From positions 1,333,539 through 1,397,538 of the forward strand of contig NC_030854.1 in assembly GCF_000208745.1 (NCBI RefSeq): DNA of 64,000 bases, in the 5' to 3' direction. Origin of the DNA: Theobroma cacao. Taxonomy: Eukaryota; Streptophyta; Magnoliopsida; Malvales; Malvaceae. Within the stretch, counting starts at the first letter, position 1, and every line of letters begins with the position of its first letter. Position numbers and translations under genes: made by a program. Below the pieces are notes generated by a model. It made no database searches and had not been told where the DNA came from. It worked only from the letters and a program-made list of their open reading frames with translations. This document shows, piece by piece, positions 34,909 through 46,150 of this stretch.

Positions 34909-37323
34909 TTAATCAGTTGATCTCTTCAATGTCTTCATCTGGTTTTCACTCATCATTTCCATAAGGAGCTCAACGACTTTACTCATAGCTGGTCTTGTGC
35001 TGCGATCATCTTTAACACACAGCAGAGCAACTTCCACCATTCTTTTGAGCTGCTCCTTGTTGTATTTATCTTTCAGTTTAGGATCAATTATTTTCTCAAG
35101 CTCTTCTTCTCTTATGCTTTCAGTGGTCAACTCTACCAAGTCGCTGCATTCTGTATCTAGTGAAGTAGCTGATTCAAGACCAGATGCACTCTTTCCGGTC
35201 AATAGTTCCAACAGAACTATCCCATAGCTGTACACATCTGCCTTTGCATCGATTTTCAGGTTCATCATCCACTCTGGAGCCAAGTATCCTCTTGTACCCC
35301 GGACCTTAGAAAATCCCCTATCATTACCGTCCTTGAAAAGCATTGACATACCAAAATCTGCCACTTTAGGTTCAAAATGGCTATCTATTAGTATGTTCTG
35401 AGGCTTTACATCACAGTGGAGTACCCACTCCAGGCACTCCTCGTGGAGATATGCCAAACCCTTTGCTGTCCCCACTGCAATATTATACCTCTGATCCCAT
35501 CCTAAAACCTTGGGTGAATCAAAGAACAAGATTTTATCCAATGATCCATTCTCCACATATTCATAAACCAGTATCTTGTGCTCATTTTCAGCACAGAAAC
35601 CCCAAAGCTTCACCAAGTTCCTGTGGTTTATTTTCCCTATGACGCTCACCTCAGCCCAAAATTGTGCATGTCCTTGCAGAACACCTTCTAGTCTCTTCAC
35701 AGCCACAACTCTATCATCGTCTAGAACCCCTTTATAGACTGTGCCAAATCCCCCCTTTCCTATCTCTTTTTTGAAGTTTTTTGTTGCCCTTTTCAACTCC
35801 GAATAAGTGAAACGTTTAAATCCCAAGGCTAGTGCAATGTAACCTGCATCGACTGATTCCTCATTATCAGCATGGTTTCGGAACACATACCACCACCCTA
35901 AACCAATGCAGATCATTTCAATGCCTGCAACAGAAGCTGCAAAGGCAATTAGATATTTCATGTACCCGTTTTTGTTAGTTTTGCGATCGTCAGGGCTGTT
36001 ATTCTCAAGAACAAGTTGTCCAGTTGAACAATCCAAGACATTTGTTGTGACCGCCTCTGTCTCTTCAATAGACTTCACCATTCCTTTGGGAACCTTGATG
36101 TGCATAATCATACGATTACTTGGATTACGGTAACCATTTCGGAGAGCACCTTTTGGGAAGCACTGACCTTTTCCATCTAGTGCATAACCAAAGCCCTTGC
36201 ATTTGCAATCGTTTAGGCACTTTTCCCTGCATGTTTCCAGTGCAATGCCAGCTTGATAGGTGTTTAAATCAAATCCATAGTAATCCGTTTTATGCAGCTC
36301 CACAAAGTCCAATTCGGCTGGATCACAAGTCAGATTAAACAACGGGGAGCAGCCCTTTGACCAATCTGAAGGATTATTTCTCTTGAAACCCGTGGGGCAT
36401 GTGCAAGTTGGCAATGGATTGTAGGTGCAAATTCCATTCACTCCACACAACCCTTGAACCAGACAAGAGTCTAAACCACCAGGCCTCCATGAGAGTTTCC
36501 ATGATCCAGTTGACTCATCTAAGCTATACAATCTTAATATTCCATCATAGTCCAATGTTAAACGCCTTTTCGGGCCAACCCCATAATCAGATGCATTGAA
36601 TCGAAAATTATCACTTGATTTGAAACTACCAATTTCATTTAAAACTGCTATTCTTGAACTATTGTAAGGTGTTCGACCATTATAGAATATGGTTGAAACT
36701 GAATTTGGCCAGTAGACGCTCGAAAGCAGAGGACCATTGTAGAGGAGATCCAATACGTTATTATCATCAAATTTCAAGTTATAGAATCCTAATAGATATG
36801 TACCTCTACTTCTCATGGAAACCAATGTTGTGTTCCTGGTAAACCGTTGGGATGCAAGGAGTGTATCCGTGGGAAAATCAAAGCTCTCCCAGATGACAAC
36901 ATTCTTTTCTCGGTTGATTAGAACCAGGTTTCCTGTTTCAAGAAGCCGGACTTCCACCGCTGCACTTGACACCGTGTTGCTTGACCACACAATCGAACCA
37001 TCCGCATCAAGTAAGACCAGGTTGCCACTGTCGTGGAGGGTTAGCCTGGATTGCTTCCCGTTCACTGGCCTGTCCCTGTTCGCCATCCAAACCACCGTCT
37101 TGTCAGCAGAATTGGTGAACCAGATGGAAAAGCAATAGGCGTTTGTGCCGACTTTGTAAAACCCACCGGTAAATGTTCCATTCGGTGAAACCAAATAGTC
37201 ATCCTCGTTCTCAACAGCCAAGGAGTTTCCAGGACTTAAGGTTGACAACCCTGGTAGCCCTGCTAAAGCACATGCCAGAAAAGGAGCCAAAACGAGGATA
37301 ATGTAAAAGAGAGGTATTTCCAT
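34909..37323 (-). CDS. G-type lectin S-receptor-like Ser/Thr kinase, copy A (ZmPK1-like)
   Basis: This is a plasma-membrane receptor kinase of the S-domain class. Intronless, 804 aa. Order of parts: signal peptide (1-21), bulb-type lectin domain (about 30-165, with SIWFTNSADKTVVWMANRD), S-locus glycoprotein region (about 200-290), EGF-like module (CGVNGICTYNPLPTCTC), PAN domain (about 335-415), one membrane helix (about 455-479), and a kinase domain from about 515. Kinase residues: GKGGFGTVYKG loop, VAVK lysine about 543, HCDVKPQN catalytic loop about 636-643, DFG about 656-658, APEW. Cys replaces Arg in HRD, so it is a non-RD kinase. It is clearly more diverged than copies B-D (different kinase tail, PAN and EGF sequences), so it is an older paralogue. 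The ligand is unknown. Confidence 0.94.
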   Translation of the reverse strand: MEIPLFYIILVLAPFLACALAGLPGLSTLSPGNSLAVENEDDYLVSPNGTFTGGFYKVGTNAYCFSIWFTNSADKTVVWMANRDRPVNGKQSRLTLHDSGNLVLLDADGSIVWSSNTVSSAAVEVRLLETGNLVLINREKNVVIWESFDFPTDTLLASQRFTRNTTLVSMRSRGTYLLGFYNLKFDDNNVLDLLYNGPLLSSVYWPNSVSTIFYNGRTPYNSSRIAVLNEIGSFKSSDNFRFNASDYGVGPKRRLTLDYDGILRLYSLDESTGSWKLSWRPGGLDSCLVQGLCGVNGICTYNPLPTCTCPTGFKRNNPSDWSKGCSPLFNLTCDPAELDFVELHKTDYYGFDLNTYQAGIALETCREKCLNDCKCKGFGYALDGKGQCFPKGALRNGYRNPSNRMIMHIKVPKGMVKSIEETEAVTTNVLDCSTGQLVLENNSPDDRKTNKNGYMKYLIAFAASVAGIEMICIGLGWWYVFRNHADNEESVDAGYIALALGFKRFTYSELKRATKNFKKEIGKGGFGTVYKGVLDDDRVVAVKRLEGVLQGHAQFWAEVSVIGKINHRNLVKLWGFCAENEHKILVYEYVENGSLDKILFFDSPKVLGWDQRYNIAVGTAKGLAYLHEECLEWVLHCDVKPQNILIDSHFEPKVADFGMSMLFKDGNDRGFSKVRGTRGYLAPEWMMNLKIDAKADVYSYGIVLLELLTGKSASGLESATSLDTECSDLVELTTESIREEELEKIIDPKLKDKYNKEQLKRMVEVALLCVKDDRSTRPAMSKVVELLMEMMSENQMKTLKRSTD

Positions 37324-38682
37324 GGGCGTCTTCTAGAATAATATTCAGTCCTGAAAGTTCACTGCTTTTCCTTGCTATCAATCATTTTCTCTCTCTATAT
37401 GTAGTCTTGCAATCAAAGCCGCCTTGGTCGCAATTTGAGCTATTGGTTCGGGAGTTATGGTCCAATTTCTGGCAAAACAGAATATTCAATTGTAGATAAA
37501 GAGTATTGGACCATCCTTTGTTAGGCCACGATCTCATTGAACCAATCAAATATAATAAATTATTGAACGTCTCCATCAAAACAAATATATTGAGAGTCAA
37601 CCTGCTTAAATAACTTATTATCACTATTAGAAAATTGACTGCGACTTTATTTTCATTCTCCAAGCAATGTCAAATAGTAAATATAGTATTAAATTAACGA
37701 AATTGAATATAATTTAAAACAAAAGAACAATAAAATTGACTTTAAATTAAGTTCTTGGTGAACTTGAATTGAATATTAATAAATTCAAATTTTGATTTGA
37801 ATTATTAATTGATTTTACCTTGAATAATGATATACCCAAATTCGATCCGTAATTTGATCTCTTTGTACCTAAATTTTATAGCTTCATGCTACTAATATAA
37901 TAAGGTAAGTTAACTCTTTTTTACAAGGTTACGTATTAGAAGATATAAATTATAATTTAAATCATTTTCACTATATATTAAATAATATATTTATAAAAAA
38001 TTAATAAACGAATCAAACAAAGAGCACGTCACAAGCCTAATGTTGTCGTGTCCAAGCTAGTGTTATTGTCTGTTTTCCTCTTTGGTGGCTTATTTTTGTT
38101 CATATTAAAGTCCAACTTACGGATATGATTGATATTAGATGATAAGTCACAAAACGACTGTTAAATTGTGGGTTTTTTGTTCTTTCGAAACTCTTGGCCT
38201 CATAGCTGCACTCAAGGGGGGAAAGAAAATCATACAGATGCAAAGGTTGCAGGTTGGCTTTGCTGCTCGTGCGTGCATATTCATGTGTGAAAGGCAATTG
38301 CTTTACAGAGTTGGTTTAATTGTTTGAACGGGCAGTCAACTGATAGATCTCAGTTTCTCTACATGTTCGAAGGAACCCACACTAGTTCAGCGATAAAATC
38401 TGGTTTCTTGCTGAAAATGGTGCTTTTACAGACTAAACCCACCCTAAGGGGTGCTTTGTATTGAGAATGTGCATCATATTTTCAGGCATTTAATTAGTAG
38501 GAACGTGCCTGCGCTATTTTTAGACTACAAATCAGATTCTGTAAATACAATCCTGGATAACTAAGTCTTCCTGTTGCTGAAACGAAACATTTTTATTATC
38601 TTTGAGTTGGAGCTTGCAAATGCAAACATTGGATAGTAGATAGCTTGATAATCAAACTGAAAGTAGTAAAGAAATTTACAAC
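37324..38682. other. Promoter of kinase A and 3' flank of kinase B
   Basis: No gene seen. Mostly AT-rich DNA with short meaningless ORFs. The upstream block shared by copies B-D is not present here. Confidence 0.5.
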
Positions 38683-41121
38683 TCAAATTATGACGCTACG
38701 ATTGTCGGGAGTCCGGATCCGACTAACATCTTCGCATGCCATTAGAGCTTGGACTATGGAATCCATTGTTGGTCTCTTGTTTCTGTCTTCCTCCACACAA
38801 GAAATTCCAATTTCAACCATTTTTGCTACCTGGGTTCTGCTGAATTGTCCATTCAATCTTGTGTCCACTACATCCTCTATCCAGGTAGCCTCCTCACTCT
38901 GAATTTTTCTTTTGACTACCCTCACAAACCTCGTCAACTCAGCTTCCTGATCCTCGCCATCCTCGACCACCCAATTGGAAAGGCGAATGCCTTTCACCAA
39001 CTCTAGAATCACGACTCCATAACTGTACACATCAACTTTGGCTGTGATAGGAAGATTTGATGCCCACTCAGGAGCCATGTAACCTTTTGTTCCTCGTATT
39101 CGAGAGAATTTAGAATTATTGAAACCCTTTTGAAACAACTTTGATAGTCCAAAATCCGAAATTTTGGGTTCGAATTCACCATCGAGAAGTATATTTTCAG
39201 GTTTTACGTCACAGTGTATAACCCATTCTAGGCACTCATGGTGAAGATAGGCCAAACCTTTTGCTGTCCCTAAGGCAACTTTGAATCTCTCTTTCCATCC
39301 AAGAAAATTTTCTGAAAAAAGAAGTTTGTCCAAAGACTTATTTTCCACGTACTCATAAACTAAGAGTCTGTGTTTAGATTCTGAACAAAATCCCCACATT
39401 CTCACAAGGTTCATGTGGTTGATCTTTCCAATTGTGCTCAATTCTGCCCGGAAAACTTCCTCCATTTGATACGCATCTCCCAATTTTTTTACAGCAATCA
39501 CCCTTTCGTCTGCCAAGACACCCTTAAATACAACTCCAGAGGCTCCTCTACCCAGTTCTTCTTTGAAACTCTTGGTTGCCTTCTTAAGTTCAGTATAACT
39601 GAACGTCCTGAATTGACTAGTTAACGCACGATATCCTTCTTCCACCGCGACTAGCACATCATGTCTCCTGAAAAGAAACCACCAACCTGATGCTAGGAAG
39701 ATAAATTCGATTACACCAACAGCAGAGGCAAAACAATATAGATAAACCCATCTCAGCTTTTTACCTCTGGCCATGTACGTAGAAGAAAACCCTGTCACAG
39801 GTACTTTATATCCTCTTGAACTGCATGTAAGATTAGTGTCATTGAGAATGATGTATTCTGATATTTCTATATTCAGAGGCAGTTTCAAATATGTGGAGAC
39901 TTTCACTGTTGAAGACTTGCAGCCATTGAAAAGTGCGGCTTTTAGGTGACATTTCACTTCCCCTGTTAGCCTATAGTTAAATGCTTGACACTGGCAATCT
40001 TCCTTGCATTTCTTCTTGCACCAATCTAATGTCTTGTTACTGTAAATATTGATATCATTTCCGTAGAAGTTCATGTGTTGAAACTCCACGAATTTCAGTT
40101 GCTGGGACTGTGAACAGGTTATAGAGAACCTTGGCTTGCAACCGGCGTTCCAGTTACTTGGGTCAGTCATCTCATATCCAGGAAGGCAGGAGCACCTTGG
40201 TAATTTTGGTGTAGAGATACAGATCCCATTCCTTCCACAAATCCCACGCACTAGACATGGTTGTAGAAGAGCTTCCCAGGTGATCGTCCACAATCCTGTT
40301 CCATTATTCAAGCTATAAAGCCTGAGGTTTCCATCGTAATCAATCGTCAGCCTCCGCTTGATCCCAAAACCCAAGTCCGAAGCATTGAATTGCAAGCTGT
40401 CACTTGACAAAAACCTGCCCATGTCATCTAAAACAGCAATTCTGGTATTGTTATAGCCTGTTCTCCCATTCTGAGTCACAGTATTATCAACATCAGGCCA
40501 ATACAAAGTTGAAGTATCGGGCCCATCATACATCAACCTCAAGACATTATCATTATCAAAATAAAAATTGAAATACCCAGCAGAATAATTTCCCCTTCCT
40601 AACCTGGAAATCATCTTCTTACTCCTGGTAATGGGTTGGTGAGGAAGGAGTGTATCTGTAGGGAAATCAAAGCTTTGCCAAAGAATTTTACCAGATGAGT
40701 CCATAAGAACAAGATTTCCATTATCCAAAAGCTCCGCCTTTTGAACATCTGTGGTGCCGGTGTTGGTCTCCCACGTGGTGGAGCCATCGACATCAGTCAA
40801 GACAAAGGCACCATCTCGTAGCAGAGAAACTCTCGAGCCCTTCCCATTAACGGGTTTGTCGCGATTAGCCATCCAAACAACCGTTTTCTCCTTAGAGTTG
40901 GTGAACCAAATTGAGAAGCAGTAAGCATTTTCACCAACACTATAAAAGCCACAAGTAAACGTGTTGTCTGCAGAAATTAACAGGTCCGAGTTATCTTCGA
41001 CAGATAGAGAAGAGCCTTTTTGCATGAAGTTGGGGTTTCTTGAACTTGACAGGGAGAAGCATACGAAGATAGCAACGAGGAAAAGAGTTGAACTCGTGGA
41101 TGTAACGCTTTGTGAGCTCAT
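38683..41121 (-). CDS. G-type lectin S-receptor-like Ser/Thr kinase, copy B (ZmPK1-like)
   Basis: Intronless, 812 aa, same architecture as its neighbours: signal peptide (about 1-27), bulb-type lectin (SIWFTNSKEKTVVWMANRDKP), S-locus region, EGF-like module (CGRNGICISTPKLPRCSC), PAN domain (CKKKCKEDCQCQAFNY), a membrane helix near 465-490, then kinase. Kinase residues: GRGASGVVFKG loop, catalytic lysine about 545, HCDVKPENILL about 636, DFG about 656. Non-RD. It ends EDVSRIRTPDNRSVII. It forms a tight tandem group with copies C and D. The alignment suggests it is somewhat more diverged than C and D are from each other (for example its PAN-to-membrane linker and EGF loop). Confidence 0.95.
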   Translation of the reverse strand: MSSQSVTSTSSTLFLVAIFVCFSLSSSRNPNFMQKGSSLSVEDNSDLLISADNTFTCGFYSVGENAYCFSIWFTNSKEKTVVWMANRDKPVNGKGSRVSLLRDGAFVLTDVDGSTTWETNTGTTDVQKAELLDNGNLVLMDSSGKILWQSFDFPTDTLLPHQPITRSKKMISRLGRGNYSAGYFNFYFDNDNVLRLMYDGPDTSTLYWPDVDNTVTQNGRTGYNNTRIAVLDDMGRFLSSDSLQFNASDLGFGIKRRLTIDYDGNLRLYSLNNGTGLWTITWEALLQPCLVRGICGRNGICISTPKLPRCSCLPGYEMTDPSNWNAGCKPRFSITCSQSQQLKFVEFQHMNFYGNDINIYSNKTLDWCKKKCKEDCQCQAFNYRLTGEVKCHLKAALFNGCKSSTVKVSTYLKLPLNIEISEYIILNDTNLTCSSRGYKVPVTGFSSTYMARGKKLRWVYLYCFASAVGVIEFIFLASGWWFLFRRHDVLVAVEEGYRALTSQFRTFSYTELKKATKSFKEELGRGASGVVFKGVLADERVIAVKKLGDAYQMEEVFRAELSTIGKINHMNLVRMWGFCSESKHRLLVYEYVENKSLDKLLFSENFLGWKERFKVALGTAKGLAYLHHECLEWVIHCDVKPENILLDGEFEPKISDFGLSKLFQKGFNNSKFSRIRGTKGYMAPEWASNLPITAKVDVYSYGVVILELVKGIRLSNWVVEDGEDQEAELTRFVRVVKRKIQSEEATWIEDVVDTRLNGQFSRTQVAKMVEIGISCVEEDRNKRPTMDSIVQALMACEDVSRIRTPDNRSVII

Positions 41122-42848
41122 GGCTATTGCCTACTGGGTTTAGGAACTACAGAGGTTATTGAGAAAGGAGATTCCTATATGAAGCATGGATTTTACGCTG
41201 TGAAATACAGTACTTCACAACCACCACGTCCAGATGACCAGTGACGTTTAAGACTAATTAAAGATGTGGTTTTGAGAGAATGCATGCATCGGAACCGTTG
41301 ACTAAGTAGGGTTGGGTAAAAAGAAAACGAAATTGATTCTAATAAAAAGCATTAAATCCAAACGGAAGGGTTGCTTGGGCTTGGAAATAAGTGTTGAAAA
41401 ATGGTCTTTGATGGAAACGAGATGACTATAAAAGGCCTTTCGTTACACAATTCGAAAGTTCAACTACGCCCTTTGATGGGATTAATCGAAATCTTCTCAT
41501 GAGGACATTTTCCAACAATTAATCGCATGAAATGGAGGAATAATGTTACTTTCATTCAAAAATGTGATGTGGGGTTTATACAAATATATTATAGATAAAA
41601 AAAATGTGAAGGAATAATGTTATTTAAATTTATTATAGATTAAAAATATATTTATAATATTAAAAATTACAAGTAAGACAAATTGTGAAGAAAAAAATTT
41701 ATGAAATGGAGGGAGTAATTACAAAAACAAATCACTTTTACTTGTACTTATGACATGTAACTTTCAAATACATATTTTATAGTGTAGCTGCTTGCCATGG
41801 AGCATCATGGTTCTCTTCTTTGGATATTATTTCAAATTTTTTCTTACCCTCCTTCTTGTAGACGAAATTCAATTGTATTGGCTCTTCTAAAAATTCAAAA
41901 TTTAAATTTAACCGTTTTACACGACATTGAATTATAATGATAATAATTGTGAAGTCTTGTCTGCTTATAAATTAAAATGTTGAATGAAGATGTCGATTGT
42001 CACATGCATTGTCTACCACAAATCAATAAAAAACAAATTAACAAAGCTTTCCATACCTTCAACTTCCATCTTTCCATGGCGACCAAGTTGCCAGTTCCCT
42101 CGGGAGAATGGCTCTTCTATCTTTCAATGACCCGTTGCTATAGTGATGCATAGCATTTTCAGCTTCATCCTTTCTTGGGATCTACATGAATATCAAGCAA
42201 GTTTCGTATTGACGTTCATATCATCAAAAGACTAACCTATGTTAAGTTGCAACCACCAACTTAAGATTCTATTGTTGTAGCCATAAGCGTCATGGTCCTC
42301 GACCAGTTTCCTTCACCTCAATGACTAACCTAGCACCCCACTTTCACTCTTTCGAATAGCATTCCATCCTACCCCTAGCCATTGTAATTTGATCATTGAA
42401 GGAAACAGGACATAAGCTTTGTATACTGATCGTAGAAGGAAATCGGCATCAGATTTCTGTCAATTGACATTGGGTTGTTTAGATTTTTTTTTGTCATGGT
42501 TAGATATTTGATTCCTCTTATACTGGAATAAGTTGCTAAATGCTAGCCTATTTGTGATATCATTTTATTCTTGAGAACTAGAAAACGATATGCTAGTTTG
42601 TTTCTTTCTTTATATTTTTGGTTTTTCTAAAATTATTTTTCAACAATTAAATTCTGAATTGAGTACTTTAGTTTTGCATTCTTTGCTGCAAGACAAGTTG
42701 TGTTACATATTACAACAAAGCATTTTTACTCTCTGCGCTATAATCGCAGAAGTTATTCTAGCTGTTAGGAAATAGTGTAATCTATGCACAAAATCATTGA
42801 TACTTGATAGCTAAAAGGAAAACTAAAGGTAAAAATGAGATTTATAGC
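41122..42848. other. Upstream region of kinase B and 3' flank of kinase C
   Basis: Contains the shared upstream block (separate entry) and AT-rich spacer. No coding gene. No ATG1-exon relic was found here, unlike the equivalent spacer between copies C and D. Confidence 0.5.
41795..42205. repeat. Kinase upstream repeat block, copy B
   Basis: About 400 bp homologous to 45735-46150 and 50550-50905. Shared landmarks include CATGGTTCTC near its left end, AAGCTTTCCATACCTTCAA in the middle, CCAGTTCCCTCGGGAGAAT, and TTTTCAGCTTCATCCTTTC at the right. It lies about 0.7 kb upstream of the kinase B start. It may be promoter DNA carried in the tandem duplications or an old repeat. Confidence 0.75.
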
Positions 42849-45278
42849 TCAAATGGCACTGCCATTCTCTGGAGTGTGGATCTGATTAACATCTTCACAT
42901 GCCATTAGAGCTTGGACTATAGAATCCATTGTTGGTCTCTTGCTTCTGTCTTCCTCCACACAAGAAATTCCAATTTCAACCATTTTTGCTGCTTGGATTT
43001 TGCTGAATTCTCCATTCAATCTTGTGTCCACTGCATCCTCCATCCAAGCCGCCTCTTCACTTTGAATTTTTCTTTTGGTTACCCTGACAAACCTCGTCAA
43101 CTCAGTTTCTTGCTCCTCGCCATCCTCGACTACCCAATTGGAGAGCCGAATGCCTTTCACCAACTCTAGAATCACGACTCCGTAACTATACACATCAACT
43201 TTTGCTGTGATAGGAAGGTTTAATGCCCACTCAGGAGCCATGTAACCTTTTGTTCCTCGAATTCGAGAGAATTCAGAATTCTTGTGGCCCCTTTGAGACA
43301 AATTTGCTAATCCAAAATCTGAAATCTTAGGTTCAAATTCACCATCCAGAAGTATATTTTCAGGTTTCACATCACAGTGTATGACCCATTCTAGGCACTC
43401 ATGGTGAAGATAGGCTAAACCTTTTGCTGTCCCTACGGCAACTTTAAATCTCTCTTTCCATCCAAGAAAATTTTCTGTAAAAAGAAGTTTGTCCAAGGAC
43501 TTATTTTCCACGTACTCGTAGACTAGGAGTCTGTGTCTGGATTCTGAACAAAATCCCCACATTCTCACAAGGTTCATGTGGTTGATCTTGCCGATTGTGC
43601 TCACTTCTGCTTGAAAAACTTCCTCCATTTGATACGCACCTCCCAGTTTCTTGACAGCCACCACCCTTTCGTCCGCCAAGACACCCTTAAATACAGCTCC
43701 GGAGGCTCCTTTACCCAACTCTTCCTTAAAGTTCTTGGTTGCCTTCTTGAGTTCCATATAGGTGAACTTCATAAATTGCCTAGATATCACACGACATCCT
43801 TCTTCCACCACAGCTTGCACACCACGTCTTCTGATAAGAAGCCACCAACTTGACACTATAAGGAGCATTTCAATCAAACCAATGGCAGAGGCAAACGAGT
43901 ATAGATATACCCATCTCATCCTTTTACCTCCGATTCCATACATAGAAGAAATCCCTATCTTCATTATAGATTCACTTGAATTGCATATATAATTAGTGCC
44001 ATTGAGAATGATGTCTTCTGATGATTCTATACTCAAAGGCAATTTTAAATATATGTTACCTGAGAAATTTGGAGACTGGTAGCCATTGAAAAGTTCAACT
44101 TTAGTGTAACATCTCCCTTCCCCTGATAGCCTGTAGCTAAATGCTTGACACTGGCAATCTTCCAAGCATTTCTTTTTGCAAGAATCAAATGATATTTCTG
44201 TAGTGTAAGAGGAATCAAATCCATAGAAGTCCACATGTTGAAGTTTCACGAATCTCACCTGCTGGGAGTGTGAACAGATTGCACTGAACATAGGCTTACA
44301 GCCCTTGTTCCAATTACTTGGGTCAGCCATCTCATATCCAGGAGGACATGAGCACTTCGTTTCTGGTGTATAAACACAAACCCCGTTCCTCCCACAAAGC
44401 CCATGCACTAAACAATGCTGCATAACAGCTTTCCATGAGATAATCCATAATCCTGTCCGATTATTCAGGCTATAGAGCCTGAGGTTACCATCGTAGTCAA
44501 TTGTCAGCCTCCTCTTGATCCCAAAACCCCAATCAGAAGCATTGAAATCCAACCTATCACTTGACAAAAACCTCCCCATGTCATCTAAAACGGCAATTTT
44601 AGTACTGTTATAGTTTGTTCTCCCATTTTGAAACACATTCAAGTCAATATTAGGCCAATACACGCTTGAAATATCAGGCCCATCATACATCAATCTCAAG
44701 ACATTATCAGTATCAAAAAAAAAAAGGAAATATCCAGCAGCATAATTTCCTCTTCCTAACCTGGAAATCAACTTCTTACTCTTGGTAAAGAGTTGGTGAG
44801 GAAGAAGTGTATCTGTTGGGAAATCAAAGCTTTGCCAAAGAATTTTACCAGTTGAGTCTTTAAGAACAAGATTTCCATTATCCAAAAGCTCCGCCTTTTG
44901 AACATCCGTGCTGCTGGTGTTGGTCTCCCATGTGGTGGAGCCATCGACATCTTTCAAGACAAGGGCACCATCTCGCAGTAGAGAAACTCTCGAGCCCTTC
45001 CCATTAACGGGTTTGTCGCGGTTAGCCATCCAAACAACCGTTTTCTCCTTAGAGTTGGTGAACCAAATTGAGAAGTAGTAAGCATTTTCACCAACATTGT
45101 AAAAGCCACAAGTAAACGTGTTGTCTGCAGAAGTTAACATGTCTGAGTCATCTTCGACAGACAAAGAGGAACCTCTCTGCAAAATGTTGGGGTTTCTCGA
45201 ACTTGACAAAGAGAAGCATAGAGAGATAGCAACAAGAAAAAGAGTTGAACTCTGGGATGTTAAGCGTTGGGATCTCAT
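42849..45278 (-). CDS. G-type lectin S-receptor-like Ser/Thr kinase, copy C (ZmPK1-like)
   Basis: Intronless, 809 aa. Signal peptide (MRSQRLTSQSSTLFLVAISL...), bulb-type lectin, S-locus glycoprotein, EGF-like (CGRNGVCVYTPETKCSC), PAN (CKKKCLEDCQCQAFSY), a membrane helix near 460-485, and kinase from about 515. Residues: GKGASGAVFKG loop, catalytic lysine about 543, HCDVKPENILL about 634, DFG about 654, GTKGYMAPEW. Non-RD. Ends EDVNQIHTPENGSAI. It is the closest relative of copy D: the 3' ends match at the DNA level well past the copy D stop codon, and the upstream DNA matches too. Confidence 0.95.
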   Translation of the reverse strand: MRSQRLTSQSSTLFLVAISLCFSLSSSRNPNILQRGSSLSVEDDSDMLTSADNTFTCGFYNVGENAYYFSIWFTNSKEKTVVWMANRDKPVNGKGSRVSLLRDGALVLKDVDGSTTWETNTSSTDVQKAELLDNGNLVLKDSTGKILWQSFDFPTDTLLPHQLFTKSKKLISRLGRGNYAAGYFLFFFDTDNVLRLMYDGPDISSVYWPNIDLNVFQNGRTNYNSTKIAVLDDMGRFLSSDRLDFNASDWGFGIKRRLTIDYDGNLRLYSLNNRTGLWIISWKAVMQHCLVHGLCGRNGVCVYTPETKCSCPPGYEMADPSNWNKGCKPMFSAICSHSQQVRFVKLQHVDFYGFDSSYTTEISFDSCKKKCLEDCQCQAFSYRLSGEGRCYTKVELFNGYQSPNFSGNIYLKLPLSIESSEDIILNGTNYICNSSESIMKIGISSMYGIGGKRMRWVYLYSFASAIGLIEMLLIVSSWWLLIRRRGVQAVVEEGCRVISRQFMKFTYMELKKATKNFKEELGKGASGAVFKGVLADERVVAVKKLGGAYQMEEVFQAEVSTIGKINHMNLVRMWGFCSESRHRLLVYEYVENKSLDKLLFTENFLGWKERFKVAVGTAKGLAYLHHECLEWVIHCDVKPENILLDGEFEPKISDFGLANLSQRGHKNSEFSRIRGTKGYMAPEWALNLPITAKVDVYSYGVVILELVKGIRLSNWVVEDGEEQETELTRFVRVTKRKIQSEEAAWMEDAVDTRLNGEFSKIQAAKMVEIGISCVEEDRSKRPTMDSIVQALMACEDVNQIHTPENGSAI

Positions 45279-45475
45279 GGCTACTGCCCCTCTTGGGTTT
45301 AGGATTCTATAATGTGAACTAGAGTTCTTGGAAGACCACTAAGTCCACAACACCGGTGACTTTTAAGTTCCCATTTTAAATTTCGGCGGCCTTGTGTCAA
45401 TGCTGTAGTTGAATATCCCAAATCAAGCAAGCATATTGAATATTCCAGGTCTTTTTCATGAGGCGACGGGCAGTT

Positions 45476-45732
45476 GTTTTATGAGGACCATTTTTCCAAC
45501 AATCAACCTTAAAAAATGATGAATCTCCCGTTGTCCAATCTGAAATTTATCAGAACTTTCTGATTTGATGAGGTTTAATGAATATATATTAATTCAATAC
45601 TTGATAGTTCCAGGTAAACATCCCTGTTTCACACGCAATTCAATCGTATTGTCCCTTCCTCATCCCTGTTTTATGAGGACCATTTTTCCAACAATCAACC
45701 TTATTAAATGATAAATCTCCCGTTAGTCAATC
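45476..45732. repeat. 65-bp dispersed direct repeat (two copies)
   Basis: Positions 45476-45540 and 45668-45732 are near-identical (GTTTTATGAGGACCATTTTT...CAATC), 192 bp apart, upstream of kinase C. The interval between them resembles the spacer upstream of copy D, so the repeat probably arose after the C/D split. Confidence 0.85.
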
Positions 45733-45734
45733 AT

Positions 45735-46150
45735 GGTTTACTAGTGTATTGTCATGGTTCTCGACCTAATCTCTTTCTTTGGGTATCATTCCAAATTTCC
45801 CTTACCCGCCGATTCCCCAAACTCCACCTCCCTGTTCCGCACGCAATTCAATCACGTTGTCCCTTACGCAACGGAAATCCAAAACCTCAGTTTCACCCAG
45901 TTATTCCAAAATTTGAAGTATCGAATTTTCTAACAAAAGCATACGAGATGAAGATGTTGATTGTCGCCTGCATCAGCCACCACAAATTAATAAGAACAAG
46001 TTAACCAGAGCTTTCGATACCTTCAAATTCATCTTTCATGACGATCAAGTTCCCAGTTCCCCTGAGAGAATATGCACTGGCTCTCTCTCTTTTGAAACAT
46101 AAACTTTTTCAGCTTCATCGTTTCCCGAGTTCTATATGAATATCAATAAT
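45735..46150. repeat. Kinase upstream repeat block, copy C
   Basis: Homologous to 41795-42205 and 50550-50905. Starts with TCATGGTTCTCGACCTAATC and runs to TTTTCAGCTTCATCGTTTCC. It lies about 0.46 kb upstream of the kinase C start. Confidence 0.8.

Noticed and set aside
38749..39006. Plus-strand ORFs of about 85 codons repeated at 38749, 42912 and 47756, similar to each other
   Set aside because: They are antisense to the conserved kinase domains of copies B, C and D, so their similarity follows from the real genes.
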